64,000 nucleotides of DNA, taken from Candidatus Rifleibacteriota bacterium. Its GTDB lineage: Bacteria; Muiribacteriota; Ozemobacteria; Ozemobacterales; Ozemobacteraceae. The position numbers and the translations under genes are program-made. The stretch spans positions 64,277 through 128,276 of the forward strand of contig JADFZL010000007.1 in the NCBI GenBank assembly GCA_015232575.1, read 5' to 3'. The stretch's first letter is position 1. Each line of letters opens with the position of its first letter. Under the pieces are notes generated by a model. That model saw only the letters and a program-made list of their open reading frames with translations, had not been told where the DNA came from and ran no database searches. Below are positions 17,040 to 26,539 of the stretch, in pieces.

Positions 17040-17062
17040 CGCGGGCTGATGCCCGCGTTTTT
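17040..17062 (+). terminator. Rho-independent terminator
   Basis: CGCGGGC, loop TGAT, GCCCGCG, then TTTTT. It sits 34 bases after the HAMP gene. Confidence 0.85.
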
Positions 17063-17127
17063 CCTTAATGATCTTAGGTCATTAAACTCCGCTTTTCTAC
17101 ACTTATTTATGAATTAAGAGGATAGTA

Positions 17128-18552
17128 ATGAAAAATAGAAGTAACTCAGCTCTTTTTCTATTTCTGCTTCTGACGGGAAGTTGTATGACAGTTCCGGCAT
17201 CGTTTGCACAGAATCCTCCGCAGAATCCACAACAGAATATTAATTCTTCAGATCTATACGACCTTGCCGCTATTCATTGGGGTGCCTGGTACGCTGACAA
17301 AGCGTTCGTTGAAAAAATGCTGAGCCAGGGCGCAGCGGTAAATCAGAAAGATATGCAGGGTTATACTCCGCTTCATCACGTTGCATTGCGCGGAAAAATA
17401 GATATTGCAAAGCTTCTTATTGAGAAAGGTGCGGATATAAACGCACGCGAAACACAGGGCGATTTGCCTATCCATATTGCAGCAAAATTCGGACATCTTG
17501 AAATGATAAAGCTTTTTCTCGAAAAAGGTGTTCCGGTTGATATTAAAAACTATGGAAATATCACACCACTTCTTCTTGCTGCAAGAGAAGCAAGATTCGA
17601 ATGCGTGAAACTTCTGGTTGAAAAGGGCGCCAAAGTAAATCATTTTGACGATTATCTCAATACATCCTTGTACTATGCTGCAGCCGGTGGATATATTGAA
17701 ATTGTTGACTTTCTTCTCAAATCTGGTGCCAAAGAAGTAATCAACATGAAAAACTATTATCAGAGAAACATTATTCATGAGGCAGCACTTTCAGGCAACT
17801 CCCAGATTACAGAGATGCTTCTTAAAAATGAAGCAGAAGTGAATGTTGTTGACGAAAAAGGCAAAACTCCGCTGACTGAAGCCTGTAATGGTGGTTATAT
17901 TGCTGTGATAAAGCTTTTGCTGGAAAACAAGGTAAAGCTTGATGTTTGCGACAGCCTCGGGAATACACCGCTTCATTCTGCTGTAACCTTGCAGAATTTG
18001 GGTCTCCTTGAACTTTTGCTTTCTTACAATGCCGATGTAAGGGCCGCTAACTCAGGAAGAGACACGCCACTGCATCTTGCTGCCATGAATGGAAATCTTG
18101 AAATTTGTAAAAAGCTTATTGGAAAAGGCGCCGAATTAAATGCAAGAAACAGGAATTACGAAACTCCTTTGTTGAAGGCTGTTGCAAATTGTGGAACAGA
18201 GGTAATTTCATTGCTTCTCGAAAAGGGAGCTACTATTCAGGATGTCGATTATAGAGGTCAGAATTCGATGCATCTAGCCGCAATCAGGGGAGACCGCAAA
18301 ATATGTGAGTTTCTCAAAGGAAAAGGCCTTGATGTGAATACTTTTTCCGGAAGCGGTTTTACACCGCTTCACCTAGCTGTAAACGCCGGAAATTCAGATG
18401 CTGTAAACTTCTTTCTTGAAAATGGCGCTGATTTAACATTGAAAACAAGGGAAGGTTTTCTCGGTGCGTTTGGAGAAACATCCATGGAAATCGCCAGAAG
18501 AAACGGAAATGCTGAAATTGCCGGTTTGATTCAGGCGAAAATGCCAAATTGA
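17128..18552 (+). CDS. Secreted ankyrin-repeat protein
   Basis: The signal peptide (about residues 1-28) ends ASFA before QNPPQ. A cysteine at about position 19 is not in a good lipobox. From about residue 38 to the end there are about 12 ankyrin repeats of 33 residues with the usual TPLHxAAxxGxxxxxxLLxxKGA pattern, for example GYTPLHHVALRGKIDIAKLL, TPLHLAAMNGNLEICKKL and TPLHLAVNAGNSDAVNFF. The fold is a curved solenoid for protein binding; the export signal puts it in the periplasm or outside. The partner is unknown. Its own short gap after the terminator at 17040-17062 implies a separate promoter. The small Cys protein gene follows 42 bases later. Confidence 0.82.
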   Translation: MKNRSNSALFLFLLLTGSCMTVPASFAQNPPQNPQQNINSSDLYDLAAIHWGAWYADKAFVEKMLSQGAAVNQKDMQGYTPLHHVALRGKIDIAKLLIEKGADINARETQGDLPIHIAAKFGHLEMIKLFLEKGVPVDIKNYGNITPLLLAAREARFECVKLLVEKGAKVNHFDDYLNTSLYYAAAGGYIEIVDFLLKSGAKEVINMKNYYQRNIIHEAALSGNSQITEMLLKNEAEVNVVDEKGKTPLTEACNGGYIAVIKLLLENKVKLDVCDSLGNTPLHSAVTLQNLGLLELLLSYNADVRAANSGRDTPLHLAAMNGNLEICKKLIGKGAELNARNRNYETPLLKAVANCGTEVISLLLEKGATIQDVDYRGQNSMHLAAIRGDRKICEFLKGKGLDVNTFSGSGFTPLHLAVNAGNSDAVNFFLENGADLTLKTREGFLGAFGETSMEIARRNGNAEIAGLIQAKMPN

Positions 18553-18594
18553 GAAATTAGAAACTAAAATTAAATTTTTTTACAGGAGAAAACA

Positions 18595-18834
18595 ATGGCT
18601 ATACCAGGAAGCCCCCAACAGCAGGCTGCCGTACAACAACAGATTACTAATGCCGGTATTACTGTGCCAAAATGTTTTGGTACAGATTATTTCGCGAAAT
18701 GGAATACTACCGGAATGACTTACGAATCAATGAAAATTGATAAACCCGAACAGCAGCAAAAATGCGCTATGTGCCCTCTTTTCGAACGATGCGGAATTGT
18801 TAACGAGATCAAAATCGCCAGAATTAAAAGATAA
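18595..18834 (+). CDS. Small four-cysteine protein
   Basis: 79 residues with C27 in KCFGTDYF and a C-terminal C57-x2-C60-x5-C66 (KCAMCPLFERC). A CFG(T/x)xY segment followed by CxxCx4-5C is a recurring pattern in small bacterial and phage proteins, where the four cysteines probably bind zinc or an iron-sulfur cluster. The Gln-rich N-terminus (residues 8-17) looks disordered. There is a good ribosome binding site (AGGAG) before the ATG. It lies between the ankyrin gene and the pyrimidine phosphorylase gene (35-base gap), probably co-transcribed with the latter. Function unknown. Confidence 0.7.
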   Translation: MAIPGSPQQQAAVQQQITNAGITVPKCFGTDYFAKWNTTGMTYESMKIDKPEQQQKCAMCPLFERCGIVNEIKIARIKR

Positions 18835-18869
18835 TTATTTTACAAAGTAAAAAAAATCAGGAGTCGGAT

Positions 18870-20168
18870 ATGCGAACTTATGACATAATTAAAAAGAAAC
18901 GTGATGGAGAAAAACTTTCTCAATCAGAAATTCAATTTATCGTTGATGCCTATGTAAAAGGCAGTGTTCCGGATTATCAGATGTCTGCATTCCTGATGGC
19001 GATTTTTCTGAAAGGAATGGCTGATGATGAAACTTTCCATCTGACAACCGCAATGCTTGAAAGCGGCGAACAGATAAGCCTTTCAGAAATATCTGGTTTT
19101 ACTATTGATAAACACTCTACAGGTGGCGTTGGAGACAAAACAAGTCTGGTTCTTGGGCCGGTTCTCGCAGCACTCGGACTCAAAGTTGCCAAACTTTCCG
19201 GCAGAGGACTTGGTCACACAGGCGGAACCATCGATAAATTAGAGTCTATCTCTGGCTTTTCGTGCGATGTTCCGGCTGATAAGTTTATCGCAATTGTGAA
19301 CAAAATCGGCGTTGCTATTGCAGGTCAGACCGCAAATCTTGTTCCGGCAGATAAGAAAATGTATGCTCTTCGTGACGTTACTGCAACCGTAGATTCAATT
19401 CCTCTCATTGCAGCTTCGATCATGTCCAAAAAACTTGCGATTCACAACAAGGGCGTTGTTCTGGATGTAAAAGTTGGAAGCGGAGCTTTCATGAAAAGTC
19501 TTCAGGATGCCCGCGAACTGGCACGTCTTATGGTGAGCATCGGCAGACAGGCTGGACGCAAAGTCACTGCGGTTCTCTCAAACATGGATGAACCACTTGG
19601 AGAAATGATTGGAAATTCCCTCGAAGTTCTTGAAGCTGCTGATACCCTGCAGGGAAAAGGACCTTCAGATTTGGCAGAACTGGTAAAGGTTCTGGCTTCT
19701 GAATCACTTTTGCTTTCAACTAATCGTACAATTACCCAGGCTGAAGCATCGAAGAAAGTTGAAGAAGTTATTTCATCCGGAAAAGCCTTCCAGAAATTTA
19801 TTGAAATGGTAAAAGCTCAAGGTGGTGACCCGGCAATGGAAAAACTTCCCATTTCAAAAGAGATCAAACCACTTGTTTCTGAAAAGTCCGGATACGTATC
19901 TTCTATTGATTGCGAAGAAGTCGGATTGTCTGCAATGATGCTTGGTGCCGGCAGAGAAACAAAAGAAGCAAAAATTGATTTCACTGTTGGAATGAAGCTT
20001 TGCAAGCATGTCGGTGACAAAGTTGAAAAAGGTGATAAAATTGCTGACATATACGTTAATCCGAATCATCCCGGAAACGAAAAAGCAATAGAACGCCTTG
20101 CAAAAGCCTTCCATATAAAAGCAGAATTTGTACAGCCTCAGAAGTTAGTTCTTGACATTGTTTCATAA
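18870..20168 (+). CDS. pdp: Pyrimidine-nucleoside / thymidine phosphorylase
   Basis: Phosphorolysis of thymidine, deoxyuridine or uridine to base and (deoxy)ribose-1-phosphate. It begins with the helical domain (YDIIKKKRDGEKLSQSEI). Diagnostic motifs are the phosphate-binding DKHSTGGVGDKTSLVLGP and the family signature SGRGLGHTGGTIDKLESI, with KVGSGAFMKS later. The C-terminal domain ends with the usual KVEKGDKIADIY-type loop. 432 residues matches the Bacillus-type Pdp (433) and E. coli DeoA (440). Substrate range cannot be read from sequence, so deoA is an alternative name. It has AGGAG before the ATG. Confidence 0.93.
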   Translation: MRTYDIIKKKRDGEKLSQSEIQFIVDAYVKGSVPDYQMSAFLMAIFLKGMADDETFHLTTAMLESGEQISLSEISGFTIDKHSTGGVGDKTSLVLGPVLAALGLKVAKLSGRGLGHTGGTIDKLESISGFSCDVPADKFIAIVNKIGVAIAGQTANLVPADKKMYALRDVTATVDSIPLIAASIMSKKLAIHNKGVVLDVKVGSGAFMKSLQDARELARLMVSIGRQAGRKVTAVLSNMDEPLGEMIGNSLEVLEAADTLQGKGPSDLAELVKVLASESLLLSTNRTITQAEASKKVEEVISSGKAFQKFIEMVKAQGGDPAMEKLPISKEIKPLVSEKSGYVSSIDCEEVGLSAMMLGAGRETKEAKIDFTVGMKLCKHVGDKVEKGDKIADIYVNPNHPGNEKAIERLAKAFHIKAEFVQPQKLVLDIVS

Positions 20169-20187
20169 GTTAAGTGATTCATGTAAT

Positions 20188-20262
20188 AACTTAAGACTGA
20201 GTTGTAATCTCGAACGAATGTGAGAGATCTCATGACAAAGCTAAGATTCTGTAGCTTAAGTT
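20188..20262 (+). repeat. Dispersed palindromic element, partial copy C
   Basis: Only the left half (ATCTCGAACGAATGTGAGAG, 20211-20230) is intact. The flanks TAACTTAAGACTGAGTTGT are eroded and the right half is missing. Confidence 0.6.
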
Positions 20263-20299
20263 AATGTACATGAAGGTTAAATGTGAGGGTCTTGATATT

Positions 20300-20328
20300 T
20301 TGAAACAGTCAATAACGTGTGATATACG
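20300..20328 (+). promoter_or_regulatory. Possible promoter for dgt-chemoreceptor operon
   Basis: TTGAAA (20300-20305), 17-bp spacer, TATACG (20323-20328). Its predicted start is only a few bases before the dgt ATG at 20342, so the leader would be very short. Confidence 0.35.
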
Positions 20329-20341
20329 CTGCAGGTGATGA

Positions 20342-21421
20342 ATGAACATAGATGATTCAATCAGAAAACGCTGTGAGGAAACCGAAAGAAAAATTCTTTC
20401 GCCCAGAGCTTCTTTTGCACAAAGCTGCCTTGGTAGAGAGATTCCAGAAAAAGAATGTTTCCTGCGAACCTGCTATCAGAGAGATCGGGATAGAATTATT
20501 CATTGCGAGGCTTTCAGAAGGCTGAAACATAAGACGCAGGTTTTTCTTTCGCCAACTCATGATCATTTCAGAACAAGAATGACCCACACTCTTGAAGTTG
20601 CCGGAATAGCACGCACAATTGCAAGAGCCCTCATGCTGAACGAAGATCTGACAGAGGCAATTGCTTATGGTCATGATATTGGCCATACCCCGTTCGGACA
20701 CGCCGGTGAGCATGTTCTTTCTGAAATTTGTACAGATGGATTTCATCATGCTTCACACAGTGTAAGGGTTGTTACAAAGCTTGAACGTGGCGGACGGGGT
20801 CTGAATCTTACACGTGAAGTGGTCGATGGAATTCTCAGACACAGCAAGGGAAGGCGTGGCAACATCACGGTTTCTTCATCATGTGATTCGCCATTGACGC
20901 TGGAAGGTGAAATTGTACGAGTTGCAGACCTGGTTGCATATATTAATCATGATATTGACGATGCAATCAGAGCGGGAATAATTTCGAAAAATGATCTTCC
21001 TTCAGCAGCACTCAACCTTCTTGGTGAAAGGAATTCACAGAGAATTCATAGAATGGTTAAAAGTATTGTTTCGGCAAGTTCTGATTCTGAGCATATTATA
21101 ATGGAACCGGAAGTCCTCAGTGCAACTGAAGAGCTGAGAACCTTTCTTTATGGAAAAGTCTATAATCATCCGGCTATTGATACGCAGGTTCAGATTTCAG
21201 CGCGTCTGCTGAGAGAGCTTGCTGAATGGTTTCAGAAGAATCCGGAGGAATTTTCAAAAAAGTGCGAATTTGCTGACAGTACAGTGTCTTTATCTAACCG
21301 ACAGTTGACAGACTTCCTGGCAGGGCTCACTGATGCCCATGCGATAAGTCTCTTCAAGGAAATATTTGTTCCCCTTTCCAATCTTGACAATAGATTCATA
21401 AAGGATTGTCGTCTCAACTAA
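20342..21421 (+). CDS. dgt: dGTP triphosphohydrolase-like HD protein
   Basis: HD-domain metal hydrolase that splits dNTPs, classically dGTP, to nucleoside and tripolyphosphate. The N-terminus RDRDRIIHCEAFRRLKHKTQVFLSPTHDHFRTRMTHTLEVA and the HD motif YGHDIGHTPFGHAGE are diagnostic. Metal ligands are expected at the H in RMTHTLEVA, the HD pair, and the D in VRVADLVAYINHDIDD. At 359 residues it is the short bacterial type (deoxyguanosinetriphosphate triphosphohydrolase-like), shorter than E. coli Dgt (505). The chemoreceptor gene follows 26 bases later on the same strand. Confidence 0.92.
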   Translation: MNIDDSIRKRCEETERKILSPRASFAQSCLGREIPEKECFLRTCYQRDRDRIIHCEAFRRLKHKTQVFLSPTHDHFRTRMTHTLEVAGIARTIARALMLNEDLTEAIAYGHDIGHTPFGHAGEHVLSEICTDGFHHASHSVRVVTKLERGGRGLNLTREVVDGILRHSKGRRGNITVSSSCDSPLTLEGEIVRVADLVAYINHDIDDAIRAGIISKNDLPSAALNLLGERNSQRIHRMVKSIVSASSDSEHIIMEPEVLSATEELRTFLYGKVYNHPAIDTQVQISARLLRELAEWFQKNPEEFSKKCEFADSTVSLSNRQLTDFLAGLTDAHAISLFKEIFVPLSNLDNRFIKDCRLN

Positions 21422-21447
21422 TAAGCTTCTCAGAAAGAACCTAACAA

Positions 21448-23310
21448 ATGACCGGATCATCAATCAGTAAAAAAATATTAAGTGGTTTTATTTTCATTCT
21501 GGTAATGTGTATTGCGGTAGTTATGACCGGAAATTACCAGCTTTCCAAACTTCAGAAAAATATCGAGTTCTTTCAGAAGCTCGAAATACCTCAATTAAAA
21601 AGCTTTCAGAAAATTACATATTATACTAATGTTTCTGCTTCTTTGCTTATTCAGATTTATCAGCAGGGTAAAACTCCGGAACTTGAAGAGAACTTTCAAA
21701 GTGCCCGTCAGAATGCTGAAACAATTGCTGATGATGCCTCGAACGATTTGAGGGAATATCAGGACAAGGAAATCTCTGATCTGAAGAGTGAAGTTGCTCT
21801 TATACAGGAGAATGTTCACGCTTTTTTTGAGTCGGCTGATAATTACCTTGGAAAGGGTCTTCCGCTTGCTTCTGCAACATATCAGGAAGCTTTTTTGTCG
21901 ATAAAGACCAGACTCGAAGATATGCAGGAATCTTTTGACAAAGTCGATTCATGTTTTAAAGCTGTAGAAAACTCACGCATGAAGTATGAACTTCAGAATG
22001 TAATCGGAAAACTTGGCAAACTGATGCAATTCCTGCCAATTGTAATAATAATATTCGGAGTGGTCTTTACTTTCTTCATTTCATCGGGGATTTCAAAACC
22101 CCTTGAAAAAATTTCGGCAGCAATGGCAGCAGCGGAGCGCGGAATGCTGGAAACCAGAATTATAATTGATTCCACTGACGAATTTGGAAAGCTTGCAGAA
22201 AGTTTTAACCGCATGCTCGACGGAATATGCCAGATGATTTCCAGAGTCATGGAAAACAGTACAGAACTTGCTACCAGTTCCCAGGAACTTAGTTCTGCTT
22301 CTGTTGAGTCTGCAACAACCCTTGTTGACATTTCCAAAAATATTAATGAAATAAACTCTTCTGCCTCAGTAATATCCAGCAGTCTTGAAAAAACATCGAG
22401 TTCTGTTGAAGAGTTTGCTAAATCTGCGCATAAAGTTGCCTCACTGGCTCAGACAGCGGTTCACGCAGCAGATACAACCACTGAAGCAGCTTACTATGGC
22501 GGTTTGACAGTTAACAAGTCCGTTCAGGTTATCGTAAAAATTAAGGAATCTGTCGATGTTGCGACTCAGGTTATTCAGGATCTGAATTCTGCTTCATTGC
22601 AGATCGGTGAAATTGTTAATACGATTACTACAATTGCAAGCCAGACAAACCTCCTTGCTCTTAATGCCGCAATTGAAGCTGCACGAGCCGGCGAACAGGG
22701 AAAAGGATTCACTGTTGTTGCTGAAGAAGTTAGAAAGCTTGCCGAAGAATCTGCTGAAGCGGCAGAAGCAATCGGAACCAGAATTGAAAATATTTTGACA
22801 AAAACTCAGAATGCTGTTGATTCAATGCAACTGGGAAGAGGCAGAGTTGATGAAGGTATCAGAATCATTCAGGATGTCAGCTCCAGCCTGAAGAATATTA
22901 CTCTTAACATTCAGGATGTAAACAAACAGATCAGGGAAATAAGCAAAATTTCTGCCGAACAGTCGACCAACTCTGAAGCCATGGCAAGTACTGTCGAATA
23001 CATTACAAATCTTACCAAATCTGGTGCACAGCATACAAGTGTTGTTGCTTCATCTGTCGAACAGCAGACATCAACACTTTCTCAGATTTCAAACATGAAC
23101 GAAAACCTTGCCCGACTTGCAGATGATCTGAATTCGCTTGTTTCAAGGTTTACAATCAGCGGAACCCGCAAAACTATCAAAGATACTCCAGATGGCAAGA
23201 ATGGCTCAGCCAGCAGAGACAACCCGGACAAAGATAATTCGGACAGCAAAAACACCAGATTAACAAAAGAAGACATATTGAAAAAATTCGGCAGACCCCA
23301 AAAAAGCTGA
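21448..23310 (+). CDS. Methyl-accepting chemotaxis protein
   Basis: Membrane chemoreceptor. TM1 at about residues 9-28, a helical periplasmic sensor of about 160 residues (four-helix-bundle type), TM2 at about 192-212, HAMP at about 213-265, then a long cytoplasmic coiled coil. The signalling tip reads [21 protein letters not shown] and continues [23 protein letters not shown], the hairpin that binds CheA/CheW. The end is a Gly/Asp/Ser/Lys-rich tail of about 50 residues without a clear CheR-binding pentapeptide. No che genes are in this window. Followed by a strong terminator shared with the convergent hydrogenase operon. Confidence 0.95.
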   Translation: MTGSSISKKILSGFIFILVMCIAVVMTGNYQLSKLQKNIEFFQKLEIPQLKSFQKITYYTNVSASLLIQIYQQGKTPELEENFQSARQNAETIADDASNDLREYQDKEISDLKSEVALIQENVHAFFESADNYLGKGLPLASATYQEAFLSIKTRLEDMQESFDKVDSCFKAVENSRMKYELQNVIGKLGKLMQFLPIVIIIFGVVFTFFISSGISKPLEKISAAMAAAERGMLETRIIIDSTDEFGKLAESFNRMLDGICQMISRVMENSTELATSSQELSSASVESATTLVDISKNINEINSSASVISSSLEKTSSSVEEFAKSAHKVASLAQTAVHAADTTTEAAYYGGLTVNKSVQVIVKIKESVDVATQVIQDLNSASLQIGEIVNTITTIASQTNLLALNAAIEAARAGEQGKGFTVVAEEVRKLAEESAEAAEAIGTRIENILTKTQNAVDSMQLGRGRVDEGIRIIQDVSSSLKNITLNIQDVNKQIREISKISAEQSTNSEAMASTVEYITNLTKSGAQHTSVVASSVEQQTSTLSQISNMNENLARLADDLNSLVSRFTISGTRKTIKDTPDGKNGSASRDNPDKDNSDSKNTRLTKEDILKKFGRPQKS

Positions 23311-23340
23311 AACGTTCACTTAATACAGCAAATCCAATAA

Positions 23341-23375
23341 AAAACCCTCCCGTAGAATGAATGGGAGGGTTTTTA
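23341..23375. terminator. Bidirectional Rho-independent terminator
   Basis: AAAACCCTCCC, 12-nt loop, GGGAGGGTTTTTA. The A-run on one side and T-run on the other let it work for both the chemoreceptor gene (+) and hydA (-), which converge here. Confidence 0.88.
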
Positions 23376-23384
23376 TTGCTGAAC

Positions 23385-25322
23385 TCAGACTATTTTTGAG
23401 CCTCGTTTTGTGTAGTGTGTGTGAAGGAGTTCATGAGATTTGTGACCGCAGGGTCCATCGGTCAGGAATTCCTGATAAATTTTCAACACAGCAGGATTTT
23501 CATGTGATTTTCTCATGGAAAGACCCTTATCTTCGTCGTAGATAGCTTTTGCGCGAGCTTTTCGAATTTCCGGTGAAGTTGGAATCGGTTGTCCGCCGCC
23601 ACCAAGACATCCGCCCGGGCATGCCATGAATTCGATGAAATGACAATGTGAGAACTTTCCACCGGCTTTGATATCTTCAAGAACCTTTCTTGCATTTGCT
23701 GTTCCGTGTACAACTGCGACCTTTACGACAGCTCCTTTGAGGAAATCAAATGTTTCGATATTGAGTGCCTTTTTTAACAATGGATGAACTTTTGTTGTTT
23801 GTGTTACGGGAATTTCATAATACTTAATTCCTTCAAAACCTCGAACTGGAGTAACTTCAAGATCTTTGAAAATATTTTCAGCTTTGACTCCGGTAACAAG
23901 TTCTACAACAGTTCTGAGTGCTGCTTCCATTACTCCGCCTGTCGCCCCGAAAATCAAACCTGCGCCGGATGCTTCGCCAACAGGCTGGTCAAAATCAGAT
24001 GGGGGAAGATTCGGAAGATCAAGACCGGCTTCATGTATCATCTGAGCCATTTCGCGTGCAGTCAAACCATAATCGACATCTTTGAATCCGCTATCACGCA
24101 TTTCGGGTCTGTTACATTCGAATTTTTTCGCACTGCAGGGCATCAATGCAACTGTTACAACATTTGCCGGATCAATTCCAGCGTTTTTGGCATACCACGT
24201 TTTAAGTAAAGATCCAAACATCTGTTGCGGGCTTTTGCAGGAGGACAGATTCGGTGTGTATTCCGGGTAAAAATGCTCAAGAAATTTTACCCATCCGGGT
24301 GAGCAGGATGTGAACATGGGAAATGCAACGCTCTTGTCTCCATCAACTAGTGCTTTTTTCAGTCTCTGTAAAAGTTCTGTGCCTTCTTCAATAATTGTCA
24401 GATCGGCAGTGAAGTCGGTATCAAAAACTTTGCTGAATCCACATCGCTTAAGAGCTGTATTGAGTTCACGTGTATACGATTTGCCTGCCGGTTGTCCGAA
24501 ACACTCCCCAATTGCAGCTCTGGGACTTGGAGCGGTTTGAATGATAACGTGCTTTTCAGGGTTATCAATTGCCGCCCAGATTTCATCACTTGGATCATTT
24601 GAAACTAATGCCCCTGTTGGACACCTGTTGAGGCACTGTCCACAATTAATGCATATAACTTCCCCCAGAGGAAGTTTCTGAAAAGCAGCGATTTCAGTGT
24701 TAGGTCCACGGTTCAGCGCTTCCAGAACGCCTACTTCCTGCAGGTCAATACATGTTCTGACGCATCTTCGGCAGAGAATACATTTGTCCATATCTCTGAC
24801 AAGGCTGTAACTGGATTTATCAACTGTGTGTTTCGGCTTTTCAATGTGTCCGAATCTGTAGAAATCAACACCGTATTCCTTTGCAAGGGATTGCAATTCA
24901 CAATTATTGCTCCTTGCACACGAATAACATTCTCCGTAATGATGTTTCAGCATCAGGTCGAGATTGTGTCTTCTCGCGCGTCTGACACGCGAAGAATAAG
25001 TTCTGATTTTCATGGGACCTGTGATTGGATATGCGCATGAGGCTTGCAGATTTCGTTGTCCATCAATTTCCACAACACAGATTCTACATACTCCTGCAAC
25101 ACACAGGTCTTCGTGATAACATAGTGTTGGAATTTTGACATTAAGTTGTTTTGCAGCTTGAAGAATGGTTGTTCCAAACGGAACATCAATTTCCTGATCA
25201 TCAAGGGATATCTTTACCATTGCGCCATGATCTTTTTCACTTTTAATTTCCGGCATGGTAAATGCTCTTTGACTGAGCGGAGCACGGTTTGTGTCTGGTG
25301 ATTTATTTTCTGTATTAGTCAT
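23385..25322 (-). CDS. hydA: [FeFe]-hydrogenase catalytic subunit (HydA/HndD type)
   Basis: Catalytic subunit of a trimeric NAD-linked [FeFe]-hydrogenase. Residues about 35-115 are a plant-type [2Fe-2S] domain (CYHEDLCVAGVCRICVVE). Next comes a His-Cys3 [4Fe-4S] segment (HHYGECYSCARSNNC) and two [4Fe-4S] clusters (CILCRRCVRTC and CINCGQCLNRCP). The H-cluster motifs are FTSCSPGWVKF, MPCSAKKFECNRPE and FMACPGGCLGGGGQP, and the end SHELLHTHYTKR is the small-subunit tail. The first motif has Ser where single-subunit enzymes have a second Cys (TSCCPGW); I believe this is common in trimeric enzymes but could not check. Cytoplasmic. The accessory maturases HydE/F/G are not in this window. Co-transcribed with hydB (shared base at the junction). 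Confidence 0.95.
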   Translation of the reverse strand: MTNTENKSPDTNRAPLSQRAFTMPEIKSEKDHGAMVKISLDDQEIDVPFGTTILQAAKQLNVKIPTLCYHEDLCVAGVCRICVVEIDGQRNLQASCAYPITGPMKIRTYSSRVRRARRHNLDLMLKHHYGECYSCARSNNCELQSLAKEYGVDFYRFGHIEKPKHTVDKSSYSLVRDMDKCILCRRCVRTCIDLQEVGVLEALNRGPNTEIAAFQKLPLGEVICINCGQCLNRCPTGALVSNDPSDEIWAAIDNPEKHVIIQTAPSPRAAIGECFGQPAGKSYTRELNTALKRCGFSKVFDTDFTADLTIIEEGTELLQRLKKALVDGDKSVAFPMFTSCSPGWVKFLEHFYPEYTPNLSSCKSPQQMFGSLLKTWYAKNAGIDPANVVTVALMPCSAKKFECNRPEMRDSGFKDVDYGLTAREMAQMIHEAGLDLPNLPPSDFDQPVGEASGAGLIFGATGGVMEAALRTVVELVTGVKAENIFKDLEVTPVRGFEGIKYYEIPVTQTTKVHPLLKKALNIETFDFLKGAVVKVAVVHGTANARKVLEDIKAGGKFSHCHFIEFMACPGGCLGGGGQPIPTSPEIRKARAKAIYDEDKGLSMRKSHENPAVLKIYQEFLTDGPCGHKSHELLHTHYTKRGSKIV

Positions 25323-26539
25323 TATTTTTCTCCAGAATTGTTGTTCTTAATAGTTCTCTGTGAAAAAATATCATGTTTGAACTTTTTTACTATTGAAAGA
25401 AAAGCATTTGGCGCACTTTGTCCAAGCCCACATTTGCTGGAAATCTGCATAGTTTCGCCTAACTCGCACAATTTATTCAGATAGCGGGTTGAACATACAC
25501 CCCTCTTCAGCTGTTCAATTCCTTCAAGAAGAGTTTCAGTGCCGTTTCTGCATGGTGTGCACTGTCCGCACGATTCTTCAACGAAGAATTCCATGAAATT
25601 TTCAGCAACATCAAGCATATTTCTGTGGGCTCCGAAAACTATTACTGAACCACCAGTTGGAATATCTTCAAATGCTATTGCTGATTTAAATTCTTCTTTT
25701 GAAATGCAATTTCCTGATGCTCCGCCAATTTGAACTGCTTTTGCATCTTCGCCCCCAACATGTGCCAGAAGCTTTTCAACCGAGATTCCAAGCGGAAGTT
25801 CATAAACGCCTGGTTTTGCACAGTCACCGGAAATGCTGAATAACTTTGTGCCAGTGGATTTATCTGTACCGAATTTCTTAAACCAGGTTGCACCCTTGTC
25901 AACGATATGAAGAGTTGTAATGAATGTTTCTACGTTATTCACAACTGTCGGACAGCCGAGATAGCCAACAGTTGCGGGAAATGGCGGACGGTTTCTGGGT
26001 TCCCCTCTCTGTCCCTCAAGGCTTTCAATCAGTGCAGTCTCCTCACCGCATACGTATGCGCCTGAGCCGAGTCTGATGCTGATATCAAAATCAAAACCAG
26101 TATTTCCGCAGACAGATTTTCCGAGAAGATTCTTTTCTCTTCGGGAATCAATTTTCTGATTTATTGAATTCAGCATGTAAACATATTCACCGCGAAGGTA
26201 AATGATACCCTCGCGTGCGCCTGTTACATAACCTGCCATGGTCATTCCGGCAAGTAATGCATCACAATACTCGGTCAGAAGAAACCTGTCTTTGAAGGTT
26301 CCGGGTTCGCCTTCATCTGCATTGCATATTACGAATTTTCTATCGCTTTTAGCAGTACCAGCAAGGTTCCACTTGACACCGGTTGGAAATCCGGCACCAC
26401 CACGTCCTTTTAGTCCGGAATCGCGCAACTCGGAAATAATGTCCGAACGATCCATTTTAAGGGCTTTTCGAAGAATATCATCAGTGTTTACCTTGCGTGT
26501 CAAAACAAGTTCTTTGTTTAATTTGTCAGTTGTGGGCAT
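25322..26539 (-). CDS. hydB: NADH-binding flavoprotein subunit (HydB/NuoF-like)
   Basis: FMN- and NAD(H)-binding subunit of the hydrogenase. GLKGRGGAGFPTGVKW is the flavin/NAD loop, VCNADEGEPGTFKDR and GAYVCGEETALIESLEG are NuoF signatures, and ESCGQCTPCRNGT with a later CGLGQSAPNA carries the [4Fe-4S] ligands. It lacks both the N-terminal thioredoxin-like [2Fe-2S] domain and the C-terminal 2x[4Fe-4S] ferredoxin domain seen in the ~600-residue HydB of electron-bifurcating enzymes, so it has NuoF size. The preferred ATG (26539, giving MPTTDKLNKEL) has AAGGAGG 6 bases upstream; a longer frame to 26611 would run deep into hydC. It overlaps the hydC end by 14 bases. Confidence 0.93.
   Translation of the reverse strand: MPTTDKLNKELVLTRKVNTDDILRKALKMDRSDIISELRDSGLKGRGGAGFPTGVKWNLAGTAKSDRKFVICNADEGEPGTFKDRFLLTEYCDALLAGMTMAGYVTGAREGIIYLRGEYVYMLNSINQKIDSRREKNLLGKSVCGNTGFDFDISIRLGSGAYVCGEETALIESLEGQRGEPRNRPPFPATVGYLGCPTVVNNVETFITTLHIVDKGATWFKKFGTDKSTGTKLFSISGDCAKPGVYELPLGISVEKLLAHVGGEDAKAVQIGGASGNCISKEEFKSAIAFEDIPTGGSVIVFGAHRNMLDVAENFMEFFVEESCGQCTPCRNGTETLLEGIEQLKRGVCSTRYLNKLCELGETMQISSKCGLGQSAPNAFLSIVKKFKHDIFSQRTIKNNNSGEK

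Noticed and set aside
24250..24320. Loss of an H-cluster ligand in HydA (TSCSPGW)
   Set aside because: I believe Ser at this position is common in trimeric HydA proteins, so it is not reported as a defect; an alignment would settle it.
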